Source: an uncultured Helicobacteraceae bacterium
Lineage (GTDB): Bacteria > Campylobacterota > Campylobacteria > Campylobacterales > Helicobacteraceae
Reading direction: 5' to 3'
Length of the DNA: 64,000 bases
Assembly: GCA_910578285.1 (NCBI GenBank)
Contig: CAJTQL010000003.1
Location: forward strand, 135,743-199,742
Below, one piece after another: positions 16,207-24,456 of the stretch (positions are counted from its first letter, which is position 1; each line of letters begins with the position of its first letter). The notes beneath the pieces were generated by a model, which searched no databases, was not told the origin of the DNA, and was given only the letters and a program-made list of their open reading frames with translations. The translations under genes and the position numbers were made by a program.

Positions 16207-17358
16207 ATGACCATTGCTCAAACAATTAACGCTGCATCGATGATGCAATCCTATCGGCAGCTCAATGCAAGCAAAGAAGAGAAAGAAGCTGAAATCACTC
16301 TCGATTCGTCCAGTTCGACTCAAGAAAGCAATTCTTCGCAAACTTTAGATTTGCAATATGAAATTGCGCAAATGAAAGCAACATGGCTTATGGATTCGAG
16401 TTTAACTTCCGCAACCTCCCCCGAAGCAAGGTTGATGGAGAAAAATAGTCTTTCAAGCTATTTTGACTATAATAAGCAAGGATTTCGAGATTCGCTTGCA
16501 GGAACGCTTAATAATGATGCAATCATGCAGAAAAAGTTTGGGCTTTTGGAACAAAATCCCCGCTATGCAAATGCAAAAGATTATCGCATGATAGATGACG
16601 GGGAAGTTGTGATGAGCAATCCAGAATATAGCGTTCAAATTAGCGTATTCCATTCTCCAACGGGTGAAATATCGATTGTTGATAAAGGCTATTCGCGTAG
16701 TGATTTTGATATTGCGGCAAATACTATCGAAAAAATGCTCGATAGAGTTTTGGAAGAACAATTCCAAAAAGACCCAGATTCTCAAGAAACAAATATTTTG
16801 CTACTTCTCAAAGCAAAAGTACAAGCAATGCCTGAAATCATCGAGCAGATTCGTGCTAATGCAACAGATTATACGCGCAAAGCGATTGACGAAGGAAATG
16901 AAGAAGCACTCGAGCTAGCGCTTTATACAGCAGATTTAGAAATTGCAAGCGAACTTCGCATATTCCATGATATTGGAGTGAAACTCAAGCAATATCTAAG
17001 CCCCGAGCAGCAACAACAAATTGCCAATGCAGACGAAACGATTATTAATTATTATCAAAACAATTGGGACAAAGACTTTGCATTTAAAGGTTTTGAGCCC
17101 ACAACACGATTTGCACTCGAAGAAGCCGCAAAGGCTTTGGCTGAAAAAGTCAAGAATGTTGCGATTGAGGACAATACCGAAACTTTACTCGAACTCGGCG
17201 CAGAAAAACGTGCAAATTATGCAAGCATTATGGGCGAAGAAATCGCCCGCGAAAACGTGCTTAGTCGAGCAAAGAAACCCACGACTGATGATTCAATATT
17301 GCAAAAACTTATCAATAAAACAACCAACACTGCAAAAACAGCAGAGGCAAATCCATGA
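16207..17358 (+). CDS. Cassette D partner protein
   Basis: A 383-aa partner beginning MTIAQTINAASMMQSYRQLN, with no signal peptide. The shared block is IEKMLDRVLEEQFQKDPDSQ with LLLKAKVQAMPEIIEQ. Its C-terminus is the most diverged of the four (DNTETLLELGAEKR ... DDSILQKLINKTTNTAK) but still aligns. AAGGATACACA precedes the ATG. The stop overlaps an ATG (ATGA) that opens only a 17-residue remnant, exactly where cassette C has its barrel gene. Function unknown. Confidence 0.75.
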   Translation: MTIAQTINAASMMQSYRQLNASKEEKEAEITLDSSSSTQESNSSQTLDLQYEIAQMKATWLMDSSLTSATSPEARLMEKNSLSSYFDYNKQGFRDSLAGTLNNDAIMQKKFGLLEQNPRYANAKDYRMIDDGEVVMSNPEYSVQISVFHSPTGEISIVDKGYSRSDFDIAANTIEKMLDRVLEEQFQKDPDSQETNILLLLKAKVQAMPEIIEQIRANATDYTRKAIDEGNEEALELALYTADLEIASELRIFHDIGVKLKQYLSPEQQQQIANADETIINYYQNNWDKDFAFKGFEPTTRFALEEAAKALAEKVKNVAIEDNTETLLELGAEKRANYASIMGEEIARENVLSRAKKPTTDDSILQKLINKTTNTAKTAEANP

Positions 17359-17495
17359 AACAGTTTCTATTCCTCTTAAATGAAAGGCAAAAATTTTTTA
17401 GTAGATAGGGTAAGATAATGCTCAATGGAATCTACGTAAAATACTATGATTCTGTGTTGCCCGACGTCGTTATTGCTTCGCTTCGTTCGCGATGA
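17355..17495 (+). pseudogene. Scar of a deleted fifth cassette
   Basis: The ATG at 17355 overlaps the cassette D partner stop and encodes MKQFLFLLNERQKFFSR. The first part recalls the start of a barrel signal peptide; the end matches the tail of the cassette A precursor (ERQRFFGR). A ribosome-site-like GGGTAAGATA follows, then a second short frame (MLNGIYVKYYDSV ...) where a partner gene would start, which runs into an R1-like sequence. I infer a deletion that fused pieces of a barrel gene and a fifth cassette. The matches are short, so this is tentative. Confidence 0.4.
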
Positions 17496-17527
17496 TAAAT
17501 GGGGGGGGAGCTCTCATAATCCCCAAC

Positions 17528-18115
17528 TCACAACAACAAATGCCCCGCGTCCCGCACCCAAAAAAGGCGTGTTGCAAGTGGCGCAAAAAAGTCGCGCGCC
17601 TCTTTGGCGGCGATGATTCTATCTTTTTCACCCAAAAAGACTTCAATTGCGATTCCACGTTCGCGAATCTGTGTGAGTTCATCGGCGCAGAATGTGTAGA
17701 ATAGTAATGTGCGCAAATCGTCTGCAAGCTCTTTTGTGCAAATCGATTCATATCTTGAGAGGCAGAAATAGGGCAAGACGAGCTCCTTTTGTGCCTCACT
17801 TGCATCTATGATACCACTTAATGCTTGTTGCAAGAATGTTTGCAGATAGCGCACTGGGTTGGCAGCAAAAAGCCGCAACTCTGCCTCTTTGCGCCTTGTT
17901 GGCATGCCATGAAAAAATGCGGGAGAGATGAGGCAGAGGCGGCGGATTGGGCGTGGAGAATCAAGCGCATAGCGCACAGCCTTTTGCGCGCCATAGCTAA
18001 AGCCCATCACATCAAATTCGCGCACATCGAGGCAGTCGCGCACAGCGCAGAAGGGCGCAACAAATAGCGCGCTTTCATGCGCAAAGCCAAAGCCACTAAA
18101 ATACACAGCCGTCAT
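17528..18115 (-). CDS. bioV: Pimeloyl-ACP methyl ester esterase, BioV type
   Basis: Encodes 195 aa with an alpha/beta-hydrolase nucleophile elbow (VMGFSYGAQKAV, G-x-S-x-G). A late Asp (EVFLGEKDRI) and His (RDAGHLLL) complete the likely triad. BioV is the Helicobacter-type esterase that frees pimeloyl-ACP from its methyl ester in biotin synthesis. I chose the start at 18115 (MTAVYFSGFGF), because upstream residues of the open frame are compositionally odd and lie inside tgt. It overlaps the end of tgt by 20 bases and closes a long minus-strand operon. A G8 run lies just beyond its stop. Confidence 0.7.
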   Translation of the reverse strand: MTAVYFSGFGFAHESALFVAPFCAVRDCLDVREFDVMGFSYGAQKAVRYALDSPRPIRRLCLISPAFFHGMPTRRKEAELRLFAANPVRYLQTFLQQALSGIIDASEAQKELVLPYFCLSRYESICTKELADDLRTLLFYTFCADELTQIRERGIAIEVFLGEKDRIIAAKEARDFFAPLATRLFWVRDAGHLLL

Positions 18116-19247
18116 ATTGCGGAATCTCGGCATTGCGTGCGGCATAGAACGCGGCGCGAAATGCGCGATAGCTCCCTGCCAAAATGGCGCGGCGCGCGGC
18201 GCGCACGAGTGTAAGGTAGTAATGCAGGTTGTGAATGCTTGCGAGGCGATAGTAGCTAAGCTCCTTTGCCTTGAAGAGGTGGTGCAGATAGGCGCGCGTG
18301 TAGTGTGTGCAGGTGTGGCAAGTGCACTCTGGCTCGATAGGCAAAGGCGAATCTTTGTGGATTGCTGCCTTGATAGACAGCCGCCCCTCGCGCACAAACA
18401 GCGTCCCATTCCGCGCATTGCGCGTGGGCATCACACAATCGAACATGTCGATTCCATGCGCGATTCCCTCGATGATGTCTTCGGGCGTGCCCACGCCCAT
18501 GAGATAGCGCGGCTTGTCGCGCGGCAGAATCGGCGCAGTATGCGCGATTGTCGCATACATCTCGATGTTGGGCTCGCCCACAGACAGTCCACCGAGCGCA
18601 TAGCCGTCAAACTCGAGCTCACAGAGCGATTCAGCACAGATTTTGCGCAATGCATTGTCTGTGCCGCCCTGCACAATCGCAAACAGATTATTGCCCTGCG
18701 CTGCGCCTTCCTCGCGTTTGCGCGCTTGGTATGCAACGCTTTGTTTTGCCCAAGCAATCGTGCGTGCAATGCTTTGCTCGATTCGCTGTTGTGGTGCAGG
18801 CAACGCGATGAGGTCATCGAGAACCATCATAATGTCGCTATTGAGCAAGTGTTGAATCTCGAGCACTTTCGCAGGTGTGAAGAGATGCTTGCTGCCATCG
18901 ATGTGGCTTTTGAACACGATTCCGTCCTCGACATAGCGAATGTTTTGCGCGAGGCTAAAGGCTTGGAATCCGCCGCTGTCGGTTAGGAAGCTCGCGGGAA
19001 AGTTGCAAAACCCATGCAGCCCGCCGAGTTTTGCAATCGTTTCAGTGCCCGGGCGCAAATAGAGATGGTAGGTATTCGCAAGAATGATTTTTGCGCCAAG
19101 CGCGCACATGTCGTTTGAATCGAGTGCCTTGATGCTCGCTTGTGTGCCAACGGGCATGAAAACAGGCGTTTTGATTGTGCTGTGCGCCGTTTGGAGAGTG
19201 AGTGCACGTTCGCGCAAAGACGGCGAGGAATCGAGTGTGATTTGCAT
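18096..19247 (-). CDS. tgt: tRNA-guanine transglycosylase
   Basis: Encodes 383 aa. The enzyme exchanges guanine-34 for preQ1 in GUN tRNAs on the way to queuosine. Signature LTDSGGFQAFSLA (Asp90) and the later IDMFDCVMPTRNARNG with the nucleophilic Asp are clear. The zinc site C-T-C-H-T-C followed by a His in AYLHHL is intact. It starts 8 bases after nadA, and an AGGC-type ribosome site is present. Length matches the family. Confidence 0.95.
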   Translation of the reverse strand: MQITLDSSPSLRERALTLQTAHSTIKTPVFMPVGTQASIKALDSNDMCALGAKIILANTYHLYLRPGTETIAKLGGLHGFCNFPASFLTDSGGFQAFSLAQNIRYVEDGIVFKSHIDGSKHLFTPAKVLEIQHLLNSDIMMVLDDLIALPAPQQRIEQSIARTIAWAKQSVAYQARKREEGAAQGNNLFAIVQGGTDNALRKICAESLCELEFDGYALGGLSVGEPNIEMYATIAHTAPILPRDKPRYLMGVGTPEDIIEGIAHGIDMFDCVMPTRNARNGTLFVREGRLSIKAAIHKDSPLPIEPECTCHTCTHYTRAYLHHLFKAKELSYYRLASIHNLHYYLTLVRAARRAILAGSYRAFRAAFYAARNAEIPQYDGCVF

Positions 19248-19255
19248 GCGCTTGC

Positions 19256-20248
19256 CTAGGAGAGCTGTAACATCTTATGAAGCGCAGCAAAGGCGAGCTG
19301 GCGCACAGATTCGTCAAGGAAAACTTCGTTGTCACTCTCGCCATTTTTGCATGCGCGCAGGGTTTGCAGCACATCGTCAAGTGTGGTTTCGTTCATCGTG
19401 GGGCATTGTGGTAATGTGCTGCTAAGCACAAAGGTATTCTCTTTGCGCAAGCGATTGACAAGGTTAAATTCTGTGCCCACAGCGACTTTTTGTGTAAGCG
19501 GGAGGTTTTGTACAAATTTGATAATCTGGCTTGTCGAGCCAACAAAGTCTGCCTTTGCACACACCTTTGGGTCGCATTCGGGATGGACGGCAATCACGAT
19601 GTCGGGATATTTTTGGCGGAAGAATTCGACATCATCTGTCGTGAAGAGCTGATGCACCGAGCAAAAGCCATTATAGCAGATGATGTCTGCTGTTCGCACT
19701 TTTTCTGGGCTATCAACTCCTAAGGTCGCATATTGGAGCGCGTTTTGAATCGCGAGATTCTGCCCCAAGCAGCGGTCGGGGAGAAAGAAGATAATCTTGC
19801 CCTCTTTGCGCGCATGTGTGAGAATCTTTGCGGCATTGGAGCTTGTGCAAACAAAGCCGTCCATTGCGCCCACTTTTGCCTTGACGTCGGCATTGGAATT
19901 GATATAGGTAATGGGCATAATCCGTTCTTTAGGGATTCCAAACGATTGTAGCAATGCAATCGATTCGTCAAAATAGCTGCTATCAATCATGCGCGCCATT
20001 GAGCAGCACGCCATCTTGGGCATGAACACGCGCTTTTGCGGGGCAAGAATCTTCACGCTCTGCCCCATGAAATGCACGCCACAAAAAATGATGATATTTT
20101 TATCCGATTCTTGTGATTTTCTGGCAAGCTCGAGCGAATCGCCTGTGATGTCGGCGATTGCCACGACTTCATCGCGTTGATAGAAATGAGCGGCAATCAC
20201 AGCTCCAAGCTCATTTTTGAGTGTAATGATTTCTTGTTGTGTTGTCAT
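19256..20248 (-). CDS. nadA: Quinolinate synthase A
   Basis: Encodes 330 aa. It condenses iminoaspartate with dihydroxyacetone phosphate to quinolinate using a [4Fe-4S] cluster, the first dedicated part of de novo NAD synthesis. Family signatures include AHFYQRDEVV near the N-terminus, IIIFCGVHFMGQS, a Cys-Cys in KMACCSMAR, NGFCSVHQL and HPECDPKVC, which supply the candidate cluster cysteines. The 5' end overlaps psd by 38 bases, the same gene pair as in H. pylori. Confidence 0.95.
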   Translation of the reverse strand: MTTQQEIITLKNELGAVIAAHFYQRDEVVAIADITGDSLELARKSQESDKNIIIFCGVHFMGQSVKILAPQKRVFMPKMACCSMARMIDSSYFDESIALLQSFGIPKERIMPITYINSNADVKAKVGAMDGFVCTSSNAAKILTHARKEGKIIFFLPDRCLGQNLAIQNALQYATLGVDSPEKVRTADIICYNGFCSVHQLFTTDDVEFFRQKYPDIVIAVHPECDPKVCAKADFVGSTSQIIKFVQNLPLTQKVAVGTEFNLVNRLRKENTFVLSSTLPQCPTMNETTLDDVLQTLRACKNGESDNEVFLDESVRQLAFAALHKMLQLS

Positions 20249-21050
20249 GGTTATCTCCTAAAGTGCCGATACATTGCCCAAAGCGCACAGCCGTGTTGTC
20301 TTGGATATTGCAGCTTGCCTTGGCAAGCAAAACAATACTCGAACCCATCTTAAATTGCCCTAGTTCTTGAGCTTTTTGCATGGATATTGGCTTGTCATAA
20401 TGATAGATTGTTGCGCCGCGTCCAGCATTGGTGTGGATTCTTGGTTCGGCATAGATGAGAATCTTGCCAACATTGAGCGCACCCACAGCAACGAAATAGA
20501 GCGGTTGGTCGCGCGAATCGATTGCGCGCAAAATCACGCGCTCGTTGCTCACAAACACGGGCGATTTGCATAGAATGCTTGGGCGCACCGAGCAAAGATT
20601 GCCATCGCAATAGGCGATGCTGACAATGTGCAAATCTGTGGGGGCATGGAATCGGTGGTAATCGCGCGGTGCAAGATAGAGGTTGAAATAGCGCATGCCC
20701 TCAATGCTTGATAGCTCGTGTGGCTCGAGGCTTTGGGCGAGCAGAGTAGACATTGCATAAGAGATTCCTTTGATTTGCAATGCCTGATTGTTGCAAACCA
20801 CTCCGCTCGCAATCAGCCTGCAATCGGTTGGCGCAATCAACGAATCGGCGCTCATATCGACATCACGAGGGCGCGTCAGGGGGCGCGTGAAGAGTGCATT
20901 GATGCTCGCATAGTGGTTTGGAGGCTCATGCTCGCTCAAGTCAATCTTGAGAATCGCAACAACGACTTTGTTCACGAAATGTTGCAAACACATCGGGAGC
21001 TCCAAGTCAGCAAGAATGCCAAAGATTTTTGATAGCCATCGATTGATCAT
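20211..21050 (-). CDS. psd: Phosphatidylserine decarboxylase proenzyme
   Basis: Encodes 279 aa. It converts phosphatidylserine to phosphatidylethanolamine at the inner membrane and self-cleaves to form a pyruvoyl group. The cleavage motif appears as FKMGSSIVLL near the C-terminus; YFNLYLAPRDYHRFHAPTD carries the conserved His and Asp residues. I prefer the ATG at 21050 (MINRWLSKIFG), which has AGGAACAAG before it, over a TTG 18 bases upstream. mltC ends 7 bases before the start. Confidence 0.93.
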   Translation of the reverse strand: MINRWLSKIFGILADLELPMCLQHFVNKVVVAILKIDLSEHEPPNHYASINALFTRPLTRPRDVDMSADSLIAPTDCRLIASGVVCNNQALQIKGISYAMSTLLAQSLEPHELSSIEGMRYFNLYLAPRDYHRFHAPTDLHIVSIAYCDGNLCSVRPSILCKSPVFVSNERVILRAIDSRDQPLYFVAVGALNVGKILIYAEPRIHTNAGRGATIYHYDKPISMQKAQELGQFKMGSSIVLLAKASCNIQDNTAVRFGQCIGTLGDNHDNTTRNHYTQK

Positions 21051-21057
21051 CTTGTTC

Positions 21058-22395
21058 CTATTTTGCAAAACTTTTTTTGGCAGTTGTTACTTTTTGTAAG
21101 TAGCGTCTGCCTTCGAGCGAGACAAGTTTGGTGTGGAGGATTGTGTAGATTTCTTGCGACGTTTTTGCATTAATCTGCGCAATGGCTTGTGTGCGATTGG
21201 CAGAAAAGGTTTGCAACACAGCACCTGCACCGGCATTATAGGCGGCAATCATGCAATATTCGAGACTTTGTGGGTCGCGCACACCTTTGAGATAGCGCGT
21301 GCTTAGAATATTGAGATAGGTTGTGCCATATTGAATATTCGTTTCGGGCACATAGAGCATGTTTGCTGTGGGTTTGCCTTTGCGGTTGTGGATTTGTTCA
21401 TGCGCGTCTGCGCCCGCTGTGCTTGGCACAACTTGCATGAGCCCATAGGCTGGTGCTTTGCTTGTCGCATAAGGATTGAAGCTGCTTTCTGTTTTGATGA
21501 TTCCAAGAATGAGCGCTGGGTCGAGGTTGTACTGCTTTGCATAGCGATTGACAATGTCGCCATATTGGGCATTTTGAATCTCGGGATAGTCTTTTTGCAT
21601 CTCAAAGCGTACACTCCAAAGCTCCTTGTCGCCGTGCTTGCTTTTTTGCAGATTGTTAGCGATGAGGTATTGCGCATAGCGGTTTGCGCGCCATTCATAG
21701 AGAATCTCTTTGCCCTCATTGTCCTTGATATAATCAGCAAGATAGGGACGTGCTCCGATGTGAATCTCGCTATCGTTGGTGATTTCGATTCCATCGGGAT
21801 TGAATGGGGCGAGCAACGTTGCGACAATTGCCCTTTGAAGCGCCTCTTTGGGGTTGTCTGATTCGAGCGTCTCAACTTGGACAACGCCTTTTTCAAAGTC
21901 GATAGTCGCGCGGTTTTTGTAGTGGTTTGTGTATTTGACAAACAACGTTTGTGTGGCAGTTTGCGCATCTGTTTCGCCCCACTGCTCGCTCACATAGGTG
22001 TGCAAAACCTCTTGAATCTTGCGCGCGCCCTCTTGCGTTGTGCTCAATTCTTCGTGGTTGCGCGCAACCTCGTCTGCGAGGGTGGCAAAAGCCTGTGAGT
22101 GCTTGTGTGTGCCTGCAAATGACGTGCTCGTTATGGGTGTGCTAGCAGGAAGATTTGGCTCAGCAAGCGGTGGAGGCGGGGCAGGGTTGGGGCTCACGTT
22201 TTGCTGTGCGCTTGGGCGCATCTCTTCGACGATTCGGGCAGGATTTTGCTCGTATTGCGAGCGCTTGGAATCAGCAAGTGCGTTGATTTGGGCGCGAAAA
22301 TTCTCTGCGCTTGCCACTCGCACTTCAGGTGCGCAGCCAATAAACAATGCACTTACACAAAGTGCGCAGCCATATAAGAGAAGTTTTAGCAGCAC
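21058..22395 (-). CDS. mltC: Membrane-bound lytic murein transglycosylase, MltC-like lipoprotein
   Basis: Encodes 445 aa. It starts with a lipoprotein signal (ALFIGC, lipid-carrying Cys), then a Pro-rich linker, an MltC-type N domain (~120-270) and a C-terminal SLT domain. The catalytic Glu lies in IIKTESSFNPYA, followed by PAYGLMQVVPSTAG and the AAYNAGAGAV motif. It cleaves peptidoglycan glycan strands to anhydro products from the outer-membrane side. The 5' end overlaps the DJ-1 gene by 10 bases. Confidence 0.88.
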   Translation of the reverse strand: MLLKLLLYGCALCVSALFIGCAPEVRVASAENFRAQINALADSKRSQYEQNPARIVEEMRPSAQQNVSPNPAPPPPLAEPNLPASTPITSTSFAGTHKHSQAFATLADEVARNHEELSTTQEGARKIQEVLHTYVSEQWGETDAQTATQTLFVKYTNHYKNRATIDFEKGVVQVETLESDNPKEALQRAIVATLLAPFNPDGIEITNDSEIHIGARPYLADYIKDNEGKEILYEWRANRYAQYLIANNLQKSKHGDKELWSVRFEMQKDYPEIQNAQYGDIVNRYAKQYNLDPALILGIIKTESSFNPYATSKAPAYGLMQVVPSTAGADAHEQIHNRKGKPTANMLYVPETNIQYGTTYLNILSTRYLKGVRDPQSLEYCMIAAYNAGAGAVLQTFSANRTQAIAQINAKTSQEIYTILHTKLVSLEGRRYLQKVTTAKKSFAK

Positions 22396-22940
22396 GTTTT
22401 GAGCATTCCTGCTGCGAGCTCTTTTGCTTTTGGTGTGCCAAAGAGGACTTCGACAAGCGTGAGTGAGAATGCAAGAGCAGTTGCAGGACCGCGCGAGGTG
22501 ATGATTTTGTCGCTCACAACAACATTTTTATCCTCGGTATAGAGCCCTCCAATTTGTGCATTGCAGCCCGGATAGCAGGTATAGGGGACATTTTGCAAGA
22601 TTCCAGCGGCATGCAAGGCAATGGGTGCAGCGCAAATGGCGGCGACAAACTTGCCTTTTGCATGGAATTCTTTGATGAGTTTTTGAGGCAGCGCGTCTTT
22701 TGCAAGTGTTGTTGCGCCCTCGCTGCCTCCGGGTAATGCAATCATATCAAACGAAGAGGAATCAACAGAGCTAAGTGCACAATCGGACAAGACACGCACA
22801 TTATGCGAGCTGCACACGCATTCAGAGCCATCGACACTCGCAATGACCACGTCTGCGCCCGCACGGCGCAAGACGTCGATGATAGAAACAGCCTCAATTT
22901 CTTCAAAGCCTTTGGCAAGCGGAACAAGGACTTTTTTCAT
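22386..22940 (-). CDS. DJ-1/YajL family protein
   Basis: Encodes 184 aa. A DJ-1/PfpI fold is indicated by MKKVLVPLAKGFEEIEAV with the conserved acidic residue and by the nucleophile elbow FVAAICAAPIAL with Cys103. Known members protect against oxidative or glyoxal damage or act as chaperones; which applies here cannot be read from sequence. It lies 9 bases after efp, and its end overlaps mltC. Confidence 0.88.
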   Translation of the reverse strand: MKKVLVPLAKGFEEIEAVSIIDVLRRAGADVVIASVDGSECVCSSHNVRVLSDCALSSVDSSSFDMIALPGGSEGATTLAKDALPQKLIKEFHAKGKFVAAICAAPIALHAAGILQNVPYTCYPGCNAQIGGLYTEDKNVVVSDKIITSRGPATALAFSLTLVEVLFGTPKAKELAAGMLKTCC

Positions 22941-22949
22941 AGCTACTCC

Positions 22950-23513
22950 TTATTTGACTTTTTCGATATATTCGCCAAGCTCGGTATTCACGCGGATTGT
23001 GTCGCCCTCGAGGACATGGTAGGGTACTTGAATGACAACACCTGTCGTGAGTGTCGCAGGCTTCTTGCTCCCGCTGCTCGTGTCGCCCTTGAAATTTGGG
23101 GGCGTCTCTGTAACGACAAGCTCGACAACAGATGGCGCATCGACAGAAATTGCTTTGTTGTTATGGAACAAAATAGAGACATGCATTCCATCGGTTATCC
23201 ACTTGCTTGTATCGCCGACTTGGTCGTCTGTAAGCGCGAGCTGTTCGTAGCTTTCGGTGTCCATAAATTGAAACGAATCCCCGTCATGATAGAGAAACTG
23301 CATTTGTCGCTCGACAATATTGGGCTCTTCACATTTATCGCCCGCATGGAATGTTTTCTCGATGACTTTGCCGTCTAAGAAACTCTTGATTTTGGCACGT
23401 ACGAATGCAGCACCCTTGCCCGGCTTAACATGTTGGTATTCGACAATGCGATAGGGAATACCATCGATTTCAATCTTTAGCCCCTTTTTGAGGTCGCCCA
23501 TGCTGTATGCCAT
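22950..23513 (-). CDS. efp: Elongation factor P
   Basis: Encodes 187 aa. EF-P relieves ribosome stalling at polyproline. The start at 23513 (MAYSMGDLKKGLKIEIDG) has a strong AAAGGAGAACAA site; the longer open frame upstream lies in fba and is rejected. The tip loop HVKPGKGAAF carries the modifiable Lys33. The C-terminal EFP domain ends VNTELGEYIEKVK. The order fba-efp is as in H. pylori. Confidence 0.96.
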   Translation of the reverse strand: MAYSMGDLKKGLKIEIDGIPYRIVEYQHVKPGKGAAFVRAKIKSFLDGKVIEKTFHAGDKCEEPNIVERQMQFLYHDGDSFQFMDTESYEQLALTDDQVGDTSKWITDGMHVSILFHNNKAISVDAPSVVELVVTETPPNFKGDTSSGSKKPATLTTGVVIQVPYHVLEGDTIRVNTELGEYIEKVK

Positions 23514-23523
23514 TTGTTCTCCT

Positions 23524-24447
23524 TTAGATTTTGCCCGAGCTGCCCAAAAGCTCCATACGTTCCGCGATAACTTTTGTGATTGCTTCGCTTGCTGGGGCAA
23601 AAAATTTGCGCAAATCAAATTCGCTGTTGTTTGCGTTCGCAATCTTGCGTACTTCTGCGATAAACGCAATGCGCAAATCTGTGTCGGTATTGATTTTGTT
23701 GATTCCGCCCTTCACGGCTTCTTGCAAAAATGCAAAAGGCACGCCCTTGCTGCCTTTGAGGTCGCCGCCACTCGACAAAAACGACTCGCGCACAGAATCA
23801 GGAATGGCGCTTGCTCCATGCAGCACGAGCGGAATTTGTGTGCGCTTCTTGACATCGAGCAGACGTTCAAAATCAAGCTTGGGTTCGCCCTTGAACTTGA
23901 ATGCACCATGGCTTGTGCCAATTGCTGGGGCAAGGTAGTCGACTTGTGATTCTGCAACGAAACGTTCTGCCTCTTCAGGATTGACAAGCACGGCGTCTTT
24001 TTCGGCAACGCTAATATTATCTTCTATCCCCATGAGTCGCCCGAGCTCGGCTTCAACGCTCACACCGCATGCATGCGCAACCTCGACAACGCGCTTGGTC
24101 TCACGTAGGTTTTCTGCAAATGGGTGGTGGCTTGCGTCTATCATGACAGATGTAAAGCCCGCGCGAATCGCCTTGACGCAGGATTCATAGCTTGTGCCGT
24201 GGTCGAGATGTAGTGCAACAGGAATCTGTGGGTAGCGGGCACTAAGTGTGCGAACCAGCGCAACAGCCACATCAATGCCCATATATTTGATAGCACCCTC
24301 GCTTGCCTGCACGATAAGCGGGGAATTTTGCGCCACAGCAGCTTTGAAAATCGCTTGTAGCATCTCAAAATTGACAAAATTGAACGCACCCACACCATAG
24401 CCCTCGCGGTGCGCTTTTTGGAGAATCTCTATGCCGCTTACTAGCAT
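23524..24447 (-). CDS. fba: Fructose-bisphosphate aldolase, class II
   Basis: Encodes 307 aa. A zinc aldolase of glycolysis and gluconeogenesis. VALHLDHGTSYE holds catalytic Asp82 and zinc ligand His83; VSVEAELGRLMGIED and PLVLHGASAIP carry further metal and phosphate-binding residues. The length equals the H. pylori enzyme. It lies 9 bases after the PpiC-type protein and 10 before efp. Confidence 0.96.
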   Translation of the reverse strand: MLVSGIEILQKAHREGYGVGAFNFVNFEMLQAIFKAAVAQNSPLIVQASEGAIKYMGIDVAVALVRTLSARYPQIPVALHLDHGTSYESCVKAIRAGFTSVMIDASHHPFAENLRETKRVVEVAHACGVSVEAELGRLMGIEDNISVAEKDAVLVNPEEAERFVAESQVDYLAPAIGTSHGAFKFKGEPKLDFERLLDVKKRTQIPLVLHGASAIPDSVRESFLSSGGDLKGSKGVPFAFLQEAVKGGINKINTDTDLRIAFIAEVRKIANANNSEFDLRKFFAPASEAITKVIAERMELLGSSGKI

Positions 24448-24456
24448 TTTCTCTCC

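Noticed and set aside
8163..17358. Contact-dependent toxin/immunity or bacteriocin cluster
   Set aside because: Kept only as an alternative: the Gly-Gly leaders recall bacteriocins, but the mature parts are over 100 residues with no toxin motif, no ABC exporter is present, and the barrel/C39 pair fits Fap-like export better.
17501..17508. G8 tract as a phase-variation switch for bioV
   Set aside because: It lies 20 bases beyond the bioV stop codon, so slippage would not alter the protein or its promoter.
18117..18986. Long plus-strand open frame opposite tgt
   Set aside because: It is an antisense shadow of a clearly conserved enzyme gene, with an implausible His/Cys/Arg-rich translation.
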